From NCBI RefSeq assembly GCF_000717745.1, contig NZ_JOBH01000024.1:1-64000 (forward strand): 64,000 nucleotides of DNA, given 5' to 3'. The position numbers and the translations under genes were made by a program. Origin of the DNA: Streptomyces violens. Its GTDB lineage: Bacteria; Actinomycetota; Actinomycetes; Streptomycetales; Streptomycetaceae. Shown one piece after another: positions 38,141 through 48,380 of this stretch (its first letter is position 1; every line of letters starts with the position of its first letter). Below the pieces are notes generated by a model, which saw only the letters and a list, made by a program, of their open reading frames with translations, searched no databases and was not told where the DNA came from.

Positions 38141-38589
38141 TCGGCGGCGTTGTCCTCGTCGTCGTCCTCGCCCGGCTTGCGGTACGGGTCGGCCTCACCG
38201 GCGTAGTCGGCGCCCGAGGACACCTCGCGGACCTTGGCGTCGGAGGCCCGCGCCTTGTCCAGCAGGTCCTCGATGGTCCGGGCGTTCTCCGGGAGGGCGT
38301 CCGCCACGAACGTCAGGGTCGGCGTGAACTTGGTGCCCGCGGCACGCCCGACCTCGGAGCGCAGGATGCCCTTGGCGCTCTCCAGTCCGGCCGCGGCGCT
38401 GGCCCGGTCCTCGTCGTCGCCGTAGACCGTGTAGAAGACCGTCGCCTCCCGCAGGTCGCCGGTGACCCGGGTGTCCGTGATGGTCACGTGCGTGCCGAGC
38501 CGCGGGTCCTTGACACCGCGCTGCAGCTTCTGGGCGACCACCTCCCGGATGAGGTCCGCCAGCCTCTTCGCCCGCGCATTGTCGGCCAC
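38137..38589 (-). CDS. rbfA: 30S ribosome-binding factor A
   Basis: A KH-like factor needed for maturation of the 16S 5' end. 150 aa. ADNARAKRLADLIREVVAQKLQRGVKDPRLG at the start and VTITDTRVTGDL are the family hallmarks, with an acidic tail (EDDDEDNAAE). GTG at 38589 is preceded by GAAGGAG; the open frame to 38661 adds unrelated residues. It overlaps truB by 4 nt. It is typical of the actinobacterial infB operon. Confidence 0.95.
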   Translation of the reverse strand: MADNARAKRLADLIREVVAQKLQRGVKDPRLGTHVTITDTRVTGDLREATVFYTVYGDDEDRASAAAGLESAKGILRSEVGRAAGTKFTPTLTFVADALPENARTIEDLLDKARASDAKVREVSSGADYAGEADPYRKPGEDDDEDNAAE

Positions 38590-38646
38590 TGGTCGTCTCC
38601 TTCTAGTTTCTTTCCACCATGGTGCTTGCGGCGCCGACGGTCCGCA

Positions 38647-38672
38647 CGGCCTGCCGGTCACCCGGCAGGCCG
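38647..38672 (-). terminator. Hairpin between the DUF503 gene and rbfA
   Basis: An 11-bp perfect stem (CGGCCTGCCGG at 38647-38657 and its complement at 38662-38672) with a TCAC loop, starting 6 nt after the DUF503 stop and before the rbfA ribosome binding site. It may attenuate transcription inside the operon. Confidence 0.65.
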
Positions 38673-38677
38673 TCGCG

Positions 38678-38974
38678 TCACTCGTCGTGGTCGCCGTGGA
38701 ACCGCCGCCGTACCGACAGCAGCTCCACTTCGGGACGTGCGGCGACCAGTCGCTCGCAGCGGTCCAGTACGTCTGTGAGGTGCCCCGCGTCGCCGGAGAC
38801 CGCCGCCAGGCCGATCGTGACCCGGCGGTAGAGGTCCTGTTCGCCGACCTCCGCCACGCTGACCGCGTACTTGCGGTGCAGTTCGGCGACGATCGGGCGG
38901 ACGACGGAGCGCTTCTCCTTCAGCGACCGTACGTCGCCGAGGAGGAGGTCGAAGGACAGCGTCCCTACGTACAT
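38678..38974 (-). CDS. DUF503 family protein (YlxP-like)
   Basis: 98 aa from ATG 38974 (an upstream GTG at 39025 would give 115 aa). Begins YVGTLSFDLLLGDVRSLKEKRSVVRPI, the DUF503 signature. The family sits between infB and rbfA in many bacteria and is a small ferredoxin-like fold protein implicated in ribosome-associated functions; its reaction is unknown. Here it lies between infB (hairpin at 39040-39081 between them) and rbfA. Confidence 0.88.
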   Translation of the reverse strand: MYVGTLSFDLLLGDVRSLKEKRSVVRPIVAELHRKYAVSVAEVGEQDLYRRVTIGLAAVSGDAGHLTDVLDRCERLVAARPEVELLSVRRRFHGDHDE

Positions 38975-39039
38975 GCAGTCCGGGTAAGCCACCCGTGGGG
39001 CCTGAGGTGTAGCGGTCACTGGCACCGTACACGCAACGG

Positions 39040-39081
39040 CCGGGGCCGATCGACGGAAATTCCTCCGCCGACCGGCCCCGG
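39040..39081 (-). terminator. Hairpin downstream of infB
   Basis: Outer stem CCGGGGCCG (39040-39048) and CGGCCCCGG (39073-39081), extended inward by TCGaCGG/CCGcCGA with one mismatch. It starts 16 nt after the infB stop and lies before the DUF503 gene. A possible terminator or RNA processing site. Confidence 0.6.
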
Positions 39082-39096
39082 GTCGAGTGATGCAGA

Positions 39097-42000
39097 TCAG
39101 CCGCGCGGCTTCTCGCGCATCTCGTACGTCGCGATGACGTCGTCGACCTTGATGTCGTTGAAGTTGCCGAGGTTGATACCGCCCTCGAACCCTTCGCGGA
39201 TCTCGGTGACGTCGTCCTTGAAGCGGCGCAGACCCTCGATGTTGAGGTTCTCCGCGATGACCTTGCCGTCGCGGACCAGGCGCGCCTTGGTGTTGCGCTT
39301 GACCTCGCCGGACCGGATGAGGACACCGGCGATGTTGCCCAGCTTGGACGACTTGAAGACCTCGCGGATCTCCGCCGTGCCGAGCTCGACCTCCTCGTAC
39401 TCCGGCTTCAGCATGCCCTTCAGGGCCGCCTCGATCTCCTCGATCGCCTGGTAGATGACCGAGTAGTACCGGACGTCGACGCCCTCGCGCTCGGCCATCT
39501 GCGTCGCGCGGCCTTCGGCGCGGACGTTGAAGCCGATGACGATCGCGTCGGAGCCGGACGCCAGGTTGATGTCGGACTCGGTGACCGCACCCACGCCGCG
39601 GTGCAGCACGCGGATGTCGACCTCCTCGCCCACGTCGAGCTGGAGCAGCGAGCTCTCCAGGGCCTCGACCGAACCGGACGCGTCGCCCTTGATGATGAGG
39701 TTGAGCTGCTGGACCTCGCCGGCCTTGAGCACCTTGTCCAGGTCCTCGAGGGACACCCGACGGGTGCGCTTGGCGAAGGCGGCGTTGCGCTCGCGCGCCG
39801 CGCGCTTCTCGGCGATCTGACGGGCGGTGCGGTCCTCGTCGACAACCAGGAAGTTGTCGCCGGCGCCCGGCACGTTGGTCAGACCCAGCACCAGGACGGG
39901 GGTCGAGGGACCCGCTTCCTGGACGTTGTTGCCCTTGTCGTCGAGCATCGCGCGGACTCGGCCGTACGCGTCGCCGACGACCATCGTCTCGCCGACCCGC
40001 AGGGTGCCGCGCTGGACCAGCACGGTGGCCACGGCGCCGCGGCCGCGGTCGAGGTGGGCCTCGATCGCAATACCCTGCGCGTCCTGCTCGGCGTTGGCCC
40101 GCAGGTCGAGCGAGGCGTCCGCGGTGAGGACCACGGCCTCCAGCAGGCTGTCGATGTTCTCGCCCTGCTTGGCGGAGATGTCGACGAACATGGTGTCGCC
40201 GCCGTACTCCTCGGCCACCAGACCGAACTCGGTGAGCTGGCCGCGCACCTTGGTCGGGTCGGCACCCTCGACGTCGATCTTGTTGACCGCGACCACGATC
40301 GGCACCTCGGCCGCCTTGGCGTGGTTCAGCGCCTCGATCGTCTGCGGCATCACACCGTCGTTGGCCGCCACCACGAGGATCGCGATGTCGGTCGACTTCG
40401 CACCACGGGCACGCATGGCGGTGAACGCCTCGTGACCCGGGGTGTCGATGAAGGTGAGGCGACGCTCTTCGTCGTTGACCTCGGTCGCGACCTGGTACGC
40501 ACCGATGTGCTGCGTGATGCCGCCGGCCTCGCCCGCGATGACGTTCGTCTTGCGGATCGCGTCCAGCAGTCGGGTCTTACCGTGGTCGACGTGACCCATG
40601 ACGGTCACGACCGGCGGACGGGAGACGAGCATTTCCTCGCCGCCCTCGTTCTCGCCGAACTCGATGTCGAAGGACTCGAGAAGCTCGCGGTCCTCCTCCT
40701 CCGGGCTGACGATCTCGACGACGTAGTTCATCTCGTCGGCGAGGAGCTGCAGCGTCTCGTCGGACACCGACTGGGTCGCGGTGACCATCTCACCCAGGTT
40801 CAGCATGACCTGGACGAGCGACGCCGGGTTGGCGTTGATCTTCTCCGCGAAGTCCGTCAGCGAGGCACCGCGCGACAGGCGAACCGTCGCACCGTTGCCG
40901 CGCGGCAGCATGATGCCGCCGACCGACGGGGCCTGCATGGCCTCGTACTCCTGACGCCTCTGCCGCTTCGACTTGCGACCGCGACGCGCGGGACCGCCGG
41001 GACGGCCGAAGGCGCCCTGCGTGCCACCACGGCCACCGGGGCCGCCGGGACGGCCACCGAAGCCGGGACGGCCGCCGAAGCCGCCGCCACCGGGACGGCC
41101 GGGAGCGCCGCCGCCACCACCGGGACGGCCGGCGAAGCCGCCGCCACCGCCACCGGGACGACCGGCGAAGCCGCCGCCGCCACCGGGACGACCGCCGCCA
41201 CCCGGACGACCGCCGCCGCCGGGACCGCGGCCACCGCCGGGGCCACCGCCGGGACGCGGGCCGGCAGCCGGACGCTGCGGCATCATGCCCGGGTTCGGAC
41301 GGGCGCCGCCGCCGGGACGGGGACCGCCCTGGCCTGCGCCGCCGCCCTGCGGACGGGGCATACCGCCCGGAGTCGGACGGTTACCACCGGGAGCCTGGGG
41401 ACGGGGACCGCCCTGGCCGGCACCCTGCGGGCGCGGGGCACCGCCGGGGCCACCCTGACCGCCGGGGCGCGGCGCGCCACCGGGACGGGGAGCCTGCGGA
41501 CGGGCCATGCCCGTGGAGCCGCCGGAGGTGAAGGGGTTGTTGCCCGGACGCGGGCCCTGGGGGCGGTTGCCGCCGGGGCGCGGAGCACCCTGACGGTCGC
41601 CACCGGGACGCGGGCCACGGTCGCCGCGGCCCTGACGCTCCTGACCGGGGCCCTGACGCTCCTGGCCGGGGCCGGGACGGCCCGGACGCGGGCCGGGGGT
41701 CGCACCGCCGGGCTTGGGAGCCTGGGGCGCGGCCGGCGGAGCCTGGAACTCGGGCTGCGCGGGCGCGGCCGGAGCGGGCTTGGGAGCCGGCTTCGGGCCG
41801 GGCGTGGGACGCGGGCCCGGAGCGGGCGCCGCGGGAGAGGAGGGGGTGCTGCTCTTCGGCGCCTCGGGGGCGGCCGGAGCCGCGGGGCCCGGCTTGGGGG
41901 CACCCGGCTTCGGAGCAGCAGGACGGGCCGCCTGCGCCGGAGAGGGCGCGGACGGCTTGGCGGGCGCAGACTTGCGCGGCGCCGAGGGCTTGCCAGAGGC

Positions 42001-42174
42001 ACGGCCGTTGCCGTTGCCTGCCTGGAAAGCGTCGGTCAGCTTGCGAACAACCGGCGCCTCGATCGTCGAGGACGCCGAACGGACGAATTCACCAAGTTCT
42101 TGGAGCTTGGCCATGACGACCTTGCTCTCAACGCCGAACTCCTTGGCGAGTTCGTATACCCGGACCTTAGCCAC
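39097..42174 (-). CDS. infB: Translation initiation factor IF-2
   Basis: GTPase that places initiator fMet-tRNA in the P site. 1025 aa. The N-terminus has the IF2_N fold ([18 protein letters not shown]). It is followed by a long disordered region of about 330 residues rich in Pro, Gly and Arg (repeats such as [11 protein letters not shown]), typical of actinobacterial IF-2. The G domain has [10 protein letters not shown] (G1, about 525), DTPGHEAF (G3) and NKID (G4). Domains II to IV complete the C-terminus. It lies 149 nt after ylxR. The length is in the usual range for Streptomyces. Confidence 0.97.
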   Translation of the reverse strand: MAKVRVYELAKEFGVESKVVMAKLQELGEFVRSASSTIEAPVVRKLTDAFQAGNGNGRASGKPSAPRKSAPAKPSAPSPAQAARPAAPKPGAPKPGPAAPAAPEAPKSSTPSSPAAPAPGPRPTPGPKPAPKPAPAAPAQPEFQAPPAAPQAPKPGGATPGPRPGRPGPGQERQGPGQERQGRGDRGPRPGGDRQGAPRPGGNRPQGPRPGNNPFTSGGSTGMARPQAPRPGGAPRPGGQGGPGGAPRPQGAGQGGPRPQAPGGNRPTPGGMPRPQGGGAGQGGPRPGGGARPNPGMMPQRPAAGPRPGGGPGGGRGPGGGGRPGGGGRPGGGGGFAGRPGGGGGGFAGRPGGGGGAPGRPGGGGFGGRPGFGGRPGGPGGRGGTQGAFGRPGGPARRGRKSKRQRRQEYEAMQAPSVGGIMLPRGNGATVRLSRGASLTDFAEKINANPASLVQVMLNLGEMVTATQSVSDETLQLLADEMNYVVEIVSPEEEDRELLESFDIEFGENEGGEEMLVSRPPVVTVMGHVDHGKTRLLDAIRKTNVIAGEAGGITQHIGAYQVATEVNDEERRLTFIDTPGHEAFTAMRARGAKSTDIAILVVAANDGVMPQTIEALNHAKAAEVPIVVAVNKIDVEGADPTKVRGQLTEFGLVAEEYGGDTMFVDISAKQGENIDSLLEAVVLTADASLDLRANAEQDAQGIAIEAHLDRGRGAVATVLVQRGTLRVGETMVVGDAYGRVRAMLDDKGNNVQEAGPSTPVLVLGLTNVPGAGDNFLVVDEDRTARQIAEKRAARERNAAFAKRTRRVSLEDLDKVLKAGEVQQLNLIIKGDASGSVEALESSLLQLDVGEEVDIRVLHRGVGAVTESDINLASGSDAIVIGFNVRAEGRATQMAEREGVDVRYYSVIYQAIEEIEAALKGMLKPEYEEVELGTAEIREVFKSSKLGNIAGVLIRSGEVKRNTKARLVRDGKVIAENLNIEGLRRFKDDVTEIREGFEGGINLGNFNDIKVDDVIATYEMREKPRG

Positions 42175-42323
42175 TTCGCTCCTTCTAGGTCCGGGTTGTC
42201 CACCGGACCGTCGCTACTTCATGGGCGTACTCATCGCGTACTCATCGAGTGCTCATCGCAATCTCGACCTACTTCCGACTCGCGAGGTACCTGACCGCAC
42301 GGTTTTCCGTGCGACGTGCTGTC

Positions 42324-42602
42324 TTACGGTGTTGCCTGCTCGACGTACTGGCGCAAGGCCGTGGTGTCGAGCGGTCCCGGTCCTCTGAAGGCCCTGGGGA
42401 ACGCCCGGCGGCGGACCGCCAGGTCGAAACAGACCAGTGTGGGGTGCACGTAAGCACCCCGGCCGGGCAGCGTACCGCGAGGATCGGGGGTGCACTCACC
42501 ATCGATCACCACGATGCGCAGCAAATCGCCCTTGGCCGCTCGCTCCCGGCATCCCACACAGGATCGCTCAGGGCATGCGCGGGCATGCGTCCGGCCAGAC
42601 AC
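42324..42602 (-). CDS. ylxR: YlxR family RNA-binding protein (DUF448)
   Basis: 92 aa. ACPERSCVGCRERAAKGDLLRIV is the DUF448 hallmark, with PDPRGTLPGRGAYVHP later. Members bind RNA; in Gram-positives YlxR (RnpM) modulates RNase P activity. It lies between nusA and infB as in most bacteria. The start codon at 42602 is GTG; no strong Shine-Dalgarno sequence is obvious. The two Cys pairs seen in some homologues are reduced here to CPERSCVGC. Confidence 0.88.
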   Translation of the reverse strand: MSGRTHARACPERSCVGCRERAAKGDLLRIVVIDGECTPDPRGTLPGRGAYVHPTLVCFDLAVRRRAFPRAFRGPGPLDTTALRQYVEQATP

Positions 42603-42720
42603 TGCTTAAGTCTACCTCCCCGTAGCGGCCTCACCCCTATGGGGTAAGGACCGAACGGCTGCTCATATTCCTTCGTGGCTGACAATCGACGGTGGCCGAC
42701 ACCGGCCGTGGCCGGGAAGT

Positions 42721-42749
42721 GACGCCGGCGGCACCCGGCCGCCGGCGTC
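42721..42749 (-). terminator. Hairpin between nusA and ylxR
   Basis: A 12-bp perfect stem (GACGCCGGCGGC at 42721-42732 and its complement at 42738-42749) with a 5-nt ACCCG loop, starting 8 nt after the nusA stop. It could attenuate readthrough into ylxR-infB, possibly under NusA control. Confidence 0.7.
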
Positions 42750-42756
42750 CGGGACG

Positions 42757-43749
42757 TCAGTCCCGCGGGTCCGGAGCCTCGGTGTCCGGGCGGATGTCGA
42801 TGCGCCAGCCGGTGAGCCGGGCGGCGAGCCGGGCGTTCTGCCCTTCCTTGCCGATGGCCAGTGACAGCTGGTAATCGGGGACGGTGACCCGCGCGGAGCG
42901 CGCGGCCAGGTCCACGATCTCGACCTTGGAGACACGGGCCGGTGACAGCGCGTGCGCGACCAGGTCGGCCGGGTCGTCCGACCAGTCGACGATGTCGATC
43001 TTCTCGCCGTTCAGCTCGGCCATGACGTTGCGGACGCGGCCGCCCATCGGACCGATGCAGGCGCCCTTGGCGTTCAGCCCCGAGCGGGTCGAACGCACCG
43101 CGATCTTCGTACGGTGACCGGCCTCACGGGCGATGGCGGAGATCTCCACCGAGCCGTCCGCGATCTCCGGGACCTCCAGCGCGAAGAGCTTCTTCACCAG
43201 GTTCGGGTGGGTGCGCGAGAGGGTGACCGACGGGCCGCGGACGCCCTTGACGACCCGGACGACGTACGAGCGCAGCCGCGTGCCGTGCTTGTAGTCCTCG
43301 CCGGGGACCTGCTCCTGCACCGGCAGGATGGCCTCCAGCTTGCCGATGTCGACCAGGACGTTCTTGGGGTCCTTGCCCTGCTGGACCACGCCGGTGACGA
43401 CGTCGCCCTCGCGCCCGGCGTACTCGCCGAAGGTCACGTCCTCCTCGGCGTCCCGCAGCCGCTGCAGGATGACCTGCTTGGCGGTGGTCGCCGCGATCCG
43501 GCCGAAACCCGACGGTGTGTCGTCGAACTCGCGGGCCTCCTGGCCCTCCTCGAGGTCGGCCGGGTCCTCCTTCGCCCACACGGTCACATGGCCCGTGTTG
43601 CGGTCCAGCTGCACGCGCGCGTGCCGGCGGCTGCCCTCGGTGCGGTGGTACGCGATGAGGAGGGCCGACTCGATGGCCTCCACCAGCAGGTCGAAGGAGA
43701 TTTCCTTCTCCCGCACCAAACCCCGCAGGGCGCTCATGTCGATGTCCAC
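42757..43749 (-). CDS. nusA: Transcription termination/antitermination factor NusA
   Basis: Binds RNA polymerase and nascent RNA. 330 aa, the short actinobacterial form without the acidic repeats of E. coli NusA. The N-terminal domain ([22 protein letters not shown]) is followed by S1 ([21 protein letters not shown]), KH1 ([16 protein letters not shown]) and KH2 ([29 protein letters not shown]). It follows rimP with a 2-nt gap between stop and start, so the two are coupled. Confidence 0.96.
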   Translation of the reverse strand: MDIDMSALRGLVREKEISFDLLVEAIESALLIAYHRTEGSRRHARVQLDRNTGHVTVWAKEDPADLEEGQEAREFDDTPSGFGRIAATTAKQVILQRLRDAEEDVTFGEYAGREGDVVTGVVQQGKDPKNVLVDIGKLEAILPVQEQVPGEDYKHGTRLRSYVVRVVKGVRGPSVTLSRTHPNLVKKLFALEVPEIADGSVEISAIAREAGHRTKIAVRSTRSGLNAKGACIGPMGGRVRNVMAELNGEKIDIVDWSDDPADLVAHALSPARVSKVEIVDLAARSARVTVPDYQLSLAIGKEGQNARLAARLTGWRIDIRPDTEAPDPRD

Positions 43750-43751
43750 GG

Positions 43752-44291
43752 CTACGCCTCCTCCTGGCTCTCGTCGTTGGTGTCGCCCGCGGCGGGAGCC
43801 GGAGCGGTCTTGCGGTTGAACTCGATCTCCACGCGCGCCTTGGCGATCTCGCTGAAGGCGACCCGGCGGGCGGTGGGCTTGCGCCCCTTCACGCCCGGCA
43901 CTTCGAGGTCCAGGCCCTCGTCGTCGACGGCGATGATCCGGGCGACCAGCTCCCCGGCCCCCGCCTCGTCGGTCAGCTGGGCCTTGATCAGGCGGCCGGT
44001 GGCGCGGCGGTAGTGCCGCGGCTCGGTGAGCGGGCGGTCGGCACCGGGAGAGGTGACTTCCAGGGTGTACGCGACGTCACCCATGGCATCCGCGTCGTCC
44101 AGGGCCTGCGAGATCTCGCGGCTGAGTGCGGCGCACTCGTCCAGCTGGACGCCGTCGTCGGAGTCGACCACGATCCTCAGCACACGCCGCTTGCCTGCGG
44201 GGGTCACCTCGATCTCTTCCAGATCCAGGTCTCGCGCGGCGACCAGCGGTTCAAGCAGTCCGCGCAGCCTCTCGCTCTGGGTGGTGCTCAT
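43752..44291 (-). CDS. rimP: Ribosome maturation factor RimP
   Basis: 30S assembly factor, 179 aa. The protein starts [19 protein letters not shown] and has [30 protein letters not shown] and [18 protein letters not shown], the family hallmarks. ATG 44291 has GAGGAG 9 nt upstream; the open frame extending to 46247 is a shadow. First gene of the rimP-nusA operon, divergent from the lipoprotein gene at 44452, so 44292-44451 holds its promoter. Confidence 0.95.
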   Translation of the reverse strand: MSTTQSERLRGLLEPLVAARDLDLEEIEVTPAGKRRVLRIVVDSDDGVQLDECAALSREISQALDDADAMGDVAYTLEVTSPGADRPLTEPRHYRRATGRLIKAQLTDEAGAGELVARIIAVDDEGLDLEVPGVKGRKPTARRVAFSEIAKARVEIEFNRKTAPAPAAGDTNDESQEEA

Positions 44292-44451
44292 CCGGGTGAC
44301 TCCTCGGCCGCGTGTGCTGTTGTGGGATGGTCGCGTGTCTGGCCAAAGCCTATCTGTTCCGGCGGGGTACTGACGATTCCGTGCGCGGCCGCGGTTACGC
44401 TCGCCTGCGGTGATCACCAGATCACCACCCGCAGACCCCGGGAAGAGGACC

Positions 44452-45033
44452 GTGCCGCAGCCGAGTACGCACCCGAGTACGCACCTGAGGAGAAGGACCC
44501 TGCTGGCAGGCGCCGCGCTCGGCAGCGCGGCACTGCTCACGGGCTGCTCCGAGCAGTCCGCCGCGTCCGACGACATGGACAGCGCGGCCGGACGGTCCCT
44601 GCTCGAAAAGGGCTCACAGGACAGCGGCGCGCTGCTGGCCCGGTACGACGCGACACTGACCGCCCACCCGGCACTTGAGAAGCGGGTGCGCCCCCTTCGG
44701 GACCAAGTCGCCGCGCACATCGCGGCGTTCGACGCGCCGGAGGCCACCGGCACCCCGTCCGGCACGCCCTCCGCGACCGCGTCGCCGTCCCGTACGCCGG
44801 CGAAGCAGCCGCGCGCCCCGAAGGTGCCGGGCAGCGCACTGCAGGCACTCGCCGCGCTGGCCGACGCCGAACGGGAGGTGGCCGACCGGCGCACCGCGGC
44901 CCTCGTCGGCGCCCCGCCGGAGGTCGCCCGGCTGCTCGCCTCGGTCGCCGCGGCCGGCGCCGCGCACGCCCACGTACTCGACTCGCACGGCAAGGACGGC
45001 GGGACGGACAACACGGACGGGAAGAACACCTGA
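44452..45033 (+). CDS. Predicted lipoprotein
   Basis: 193 aa from GTG 44452 (AAGAGG just upstream; a GTG at 44410 gives 14 more residues). A basic segment with RRRTLL and a hydrophobic core ends in the lipobox LLTGC, with Cys at about residue 32, so it is likely an exported lipoprotein; the twin-arginine-like RRRTL suggests the Tat route. The mature part is Ala-rich with a Pro/Thr/Ser linker (TPSGTPSATASPSRTP) and a helical C-terminus ending TDGKNT. The next gene overlaps its stop codon by 1 nt and encodes a ferritin-like protein, so the two are co-translated. Function unknown. Confidence 0.8.
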   Translation: MPQPSTHPSTHLRRRTLLAGAALGSAALLTGCSEQSAASDDMDSAAGRSLLEKGSQDSGALLARYDATLTAHPALEKRVRPLRDQVAAHIAAFDAPEATGTPSGTPSATASPSRTPAKQPRAPKVPGSALQALAALADAEREVADRRTAALVGAPPEVARLLASVAAAGAAHAHVLDSHGKDGGTDNTDGKNT

Positions 45034-45530
45034 TGCCGGCGGAGAAGCAGGAGAACACGGACCGGGCGGCCGAACTGACGGCCCTGCAGAACGCGCTGGC
45101 CGCCGAGCACGCCGCGCTCTACGGCTACGGCGTGGTGGGCGCGCGCGTCGCCGACGGACGGCGCAAGGAAGCGCAGGAGGGCTACGACGCCCATCGTGCG
45201 CGCCGGGACGAGCTGAGCCGCCGGGTGCGCGCGCTCGGCGGCAAACCGAAGGCGGCGGCCGCGGCGTACGCACTGCCCTTTCCCGTGCCCGACGCGGCCG
45301 CCGCCGTGCGGCTCGCGGCCGAACTGGAGGACCGGGTGGCCGGGGCGTACGCCGACCTCGTACGCGCCTCCTCGGGTGCCCGGCGGCGCACGGCGGCCGG
45401 ATCGCTCCGGGAGGCAGCGGTGCGTGCGGTGCGCTGGCGGGGCAGCGGCGTAGCCTTCCCTGGGCTCGCCGAACGGACCACGGCCGGCGGCCCGTCGCCC
45501 ACCGCGACCGGATCCGCCGACGCGCTCTGA
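45033..45530 (+). CDS. Ferritin-like domain protein (DUF4439)
   Basis: 165 aa. Starts TALQNALAAEHAALYGYGVVGARV, with the Glu and His positions of the ferritin-like DUF4439 family, followed by HRARRDELSRRVRAL and a helical C-terminal half rich in Ala. The ferritin-like four-helix fold is inferred from family resemblance; whether a metal is bound cannot be judged. It is coupled to the lipoprotein gene, an arrangement I recognise from other streptomycetes; the role is not known. Confidence 0.75.
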   Translation: MPAEKQENTDRAAELTALQNALAAEHAALYGYGVVGARVADGRRKEAQEGYDAHRARRDELSRRVRALGGKPKAAAAAYALPFPVPDAAAAVRLAAELEDRVAGAYADLVRASSGARRRTAAGSLREAAVRAVRWRGSGVAFPGLAERTTAGGPSPTATGSADAL

Positions 45531-45609
45531 GCGCGCGGCGGCCACCGCCCGGAAGGCCGCAGGCCCCGCCGGCCACCCCGGCACCGCCGACGAAAGGGAC
45601 AGCTCCAGC

Positions 45610-46524
45610 ATGGCAACGGCACCCATCGAACCGCCGAGACGATTGGTGCGCGCGATCGGCGACGACCCCGCGAGCCCCGCGCGCGCCTGGCTGGACACAC
45701 TGCCGGACCGCGTGGCGGAGCAGCTGGCGGCCTGGGAACTCACCCTGGAACGGGTGCACGAGCCTGGCGGCCGCGCCAGCCTCCTCGTCCTGGTCACCCA
45801 GGCGGACGGCACGCCGGCCGCGCTGAAGTTCCCGCTCCCCGGGCAGCCTGGCGCGGAGGCCGAGGCGGCGGCGCTGACGCGCTGGGACGGCTGGGGCGCG
45901 GTACGGCTGCTGCGCGCCGACCTGGACAGCGGCGCGCTCCTCCTGGAGCGCCTCCGCGGCGCGGTGTCACTGCGCTCGCTCCCCGAGGCGAAGGCGCTGC
46001 TGGAGGCGGCGGGAACGGTCCGCCGCCTCTGGGTCTCTCCCCCGGAGCAGCACCCCTTCGAGACGCTGGCCGCCCGCACGGAGGCCGACGTGGCGGCGCT
46101 GCGGGCCGGGGCCGCGGCGGCCCCGTCGGCCGCCCCGCTGATCGACGAGGCCACAGAACTGCGCCGCGCGCTGCCCGCCGACGCCCCCGAAGAAGTACTC
46201 CTGCACGGCGCGTTCCGCCAGGGCAAGGTACTGGCCGGCCACCGCACGCCGTGGCTCGCGGTCGGGCCCCGGCCGGTCGTCGGCGAACGCGCTTACGACC
46301 TGGTCGGGCTGGTCCTGGACCGCATGGAGGACCTGGCGGCCGGCACGGGGGCCGCGGCCGCGGCGCGGCGCCGGGTCGCCAAGCTGGCCGACTCCGTCGA
46401 CGTCGACCGGGACCGCTTGCGCGGGTGGGTCCTGATCGGCGCGGTGGAGGGGGGCCTCCGAGCCGTGACGGCGGGCGACCGGGCCCGCGGAGAGCTGCTG
46501 CTGGAGTTCGGGACCTGGCTGTAG
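45610..46524 (+). CDS. Aminoglycoside phosphotransferase-like protein with lost catalytic residues
   Basis: 304 aa, fold of the APH/hydroxyurea kinase family: an N-lobe with ALKFPLPGQPGAEAEAAAL (Lys and Glu seen) and a C-lobe with LLHGAFRQGKVLAG and LAVGPRPVVGERAYDLVG. Active relatives read HGDxxxxN at the first and DPKPVVG at the second, so the catalytic Asp (now Ala), the Asn (now Lys) and the metal-binding Asp (now Gly) are all changed. It is therefore probably not an active antibiotic kinase. The start at 45610 follows a 79-nt gap after the ferritin-like gene; AAAGGGA is upstream. It ends before a strong terminator. Confidence 0.75.
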   Translation: MATAPIEPPRRLVRAIGDDPASPARAWLDTLPDRVAEQLAAWELTLERVHEPGGRASLLVLVTQADGTPAALKFPLPGQPGAEAEAAALTRWDGWGAVRLLRADLDSGALLLERLRGAVSLRSLPEAKALLEAAGTVRRLWVSPPEQHPFETLAARTEADVAALRAGAAAAPSAAPLIDEATELRRALPADAPEEVLLHGAFRQGKVLAGHRTPWLAVGPRPVVGERAYDLVGLVLDRMEDLAAGTGAAAAARRRVAKLADSVDVDRDRLRGWVLIGAVEGGLRAVTAGDRARGELLLEFGTWL

Positions 46525-46526
46525 AG

Positions 46527-46572
46527 CCGAGGGGGCGATCCCGCACCTCACAGCGCGGGCCCGCCCCCTCGG
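46527..46572. terminator. Bidirectional terminator between the phosphotransferase-like gene and proS
   Basis: CCGAGGGGGC (46527-46536) pairs perfectly with GCCCCCTCGG (46563-46572); the loop contains a further CCCGC/GCGGG hairpin. The genes are convergent, with only 57 nt between stop codons. Confidence 0.85.
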
Positions 46573-46581
46573 AAAGTCGCG

Positions 46582-48282
46582 CTACGCGCTCAGCCGCGCC
46601 ACGGCCTCTTCGACCGTGACCTCCTCGCGCTCACCCGTCCGCCGGTCCTTGACCTCGACGACGCCCTCCGCGGCACGGCGGCCGGCGACGACGATCGTCG
46701 GGACGCCGAGCAGCTCCGCGTCCGTGAACTTCACGCCCGGGGAGACCCCGGCCCGGTCGTCGACCAGCACGCGCAGCCCCGCCGCGCCCAGCTTCTCGCC
46801 GACCTCCAGCGCCAGCTCCGTCTGCTTGGCCTTGCCCGCCGCGACGACGTGCACGTCCGCCGGGGCGACCTCGCGGGGCCAGCACAGGCCGGACTCGTCG
46901 TGGGTCTGCTCGGCGAGCGCCGCCACCGCGCGGGAGACGCCGATGCCGTACGAGCCCATCGTGACCCGCACCGGCTTGCCGTTCTGGCCGAGCACGTCCA
47001 GCTCGAACGCGTCGGCGTACTTGCGGCCCAGCTGGAAGATGTGGCCGATTTCGATGGCCCGGTCGATGACCAGCCCGGCACCGCACTTGGGGCAGGGGTC
47101 GCCCGGCTCGACGACGACCACGTCGAGGTAGTCGTCCACCTCGAAGTCGCGGCCCGCGACGACGTTCCGCGCGTGCTTGCCGTCCTTGTTGGCGCCGGTG
47201 ATCCAGGAGGTACCGGGCGCCACCCGCGGGTCGGCGATGTACTTGAACGCCTTGCCGGCCAGGCCCTGCGGGCCGATGTAGCCGCGCACCAGGTCCTCGC
47301 GGCCGACGAAGTCCTCGGCGGTGACGACCTCGACGACGGCCGGGGCGAGAGCCTCGCCCAGCTTGCCCAGGTCGACCTCGCGGTCCCCCGGGACGCCGAC
47401 GGCCACGATCTCGCCGTCGACCTTCACGAGCAGGTTCTTGAGCGTCGCGGAGGCCGGCACGCCCAGGTACTCGGCCAGCGACTCGATGGTCGGGGTGTCA
47501 GGAGTGTCCAGCTCCTCGATCTCCCCGACGCCCGCCGCGTCCACCGGCGCGACCTTCACGGTCACGGCCTCGGTGTTCGCCGCGTAGTCGCACTGCGGGC
47601 AGTCGACGAAGGTGTCCTCACCGGCCGCCGCGGGGGCGAGGAACTCCTCGGACGCGGAGCCGCCCATCGCACCGGAGACGGCCGAGACGATGCGGTAGTC
47701 CAGGCCGAGGCGCTGGAAGATCTTCTGGTACGCCGCGCGGTGCAGCGCGTACGACTCGGCCAGGCCCTCGTCGGTGGTGTCGAAGCTGTACGAGTCCTTC
47801 ATCTGGAACTCGCGGCCGCGCAGCACGCCGGAGCGGGGCCGCGCCTCGTCCCGGTACTTCGTCTGGATCTGGTACAGCATGACCGGCAGGTCCTTGTAGG
47901 ACGTGCACTGGTCCTTGACCGTGAGGGTGAAGATCTCCTCGTGGGTGGGGCCGAGGAGGTAGTCGGCGCCCTTGCGGTCCTGCAGGCGGAAGAGCAGGTC
48001 GCCGTACTCCTCCCAGCGGTTGCTCGCCTCGTACGGCTCCTTGGGGAGCAGCGCGGGGAGCAGGACCTCCTGGGCGCCGATGGCGTCCATCTCCTCGCGC
48101 ACCACGCGCGAGACGTTCTCCAGCACCTTCTTGCCCAGCGGCAGCCAGGTCCAGATGCCGGCGGAGGTGCGGCGGACGTACCCGGCGCGGACGAGCAGCT
48201 TGTGGCTGGCGGTCTCGGCGTCGGCCGGGTCGTCGCGCAGCGTCTTGATCATCAATCGGGACATGCGCTGGACCTGGGCCAT
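46582..48282 (-). CDS. proS: Prolyl-tRNA synthetase
   Basis: Charges tRNA-Pro. 566 aa, long bacterial type. Class II motifs are present: motif 2 region [25 protein letters not shown], and the editing (YbaK-like) insertion between motifs 2 and 3, from about 220 on ([14 protein letters not shown] and [20 protein letters not shown]). The anticodon-binding domain closes the C-terminus. I chose ATG 48282 with GGAG just upstream; the ORF extends upstream to 48690 without support. Most of the protein is very well conserved. Confidence 0.96.
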   Translation of the reverse strand: MAQVQRMSRLMIKTLRDDPADAETASHKLLVRAGYVRRTSAGIWTWLPLGKKVLENVSRVVREEMDAIGAQEVLLPALLPKEPYEASNRWEEYGDLLFRLQDRKGADYLLGPTHEEIFTLTVKDQCTSYKDLPVMLYQIQTKYRDEARPRSGVLRGREFQMKDSYSFDTTDEGLAESYALHRAAYQKIFQRLGLDYRIVSAVSGAMGGSASEEFLAPAAAGEDTFVDCPQCDYAANTEAVTVKVAPVDAAGVGEIEELDTPDTPTIESLAEYLGVPASATLKNLLVKVDGEIVAVGVPGDREVDLGKLGEALAPAVVEVVTAEDFVGREDLVRGYIGPQGLAGKAFKYIADPRVAPGTSWITGANKDGKHARNVVAGRDFEVDDYLDVVVVEPGDPCPKCGAGLVIDRAIEIGHIFQLGRKYADAFELDVLGQNGKPVRVTMGSYGIGVSRAVAALAEQTHDESGLCWPREVAPADVHVVAAGKAKQTELALEVGEKLGAAGLRVLVDDRAGVSPGVKFTDAELLGVPTIVVAGRRAAEGVVEVKDRRTGEREEVTVEEAVARLSA

Positions 48283-48380
48283 GGTGATTCTCCTGCGTAA
48301 GAAAGGGTTCTGGAGCGAGGTTATCGGGCCGGGCATCGCGCACGGAAATGGATACCGGTCCCCCGGCGCCCCGGACCCCG

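Noticed and set aside
39601..42294. An 897-codon plus-strand frame opposite infB
   Set aside because: Same high-GC shadow effect. infB on the minus strand has intact GTPase motifs and correct ends, and the antisense product is low complexity.
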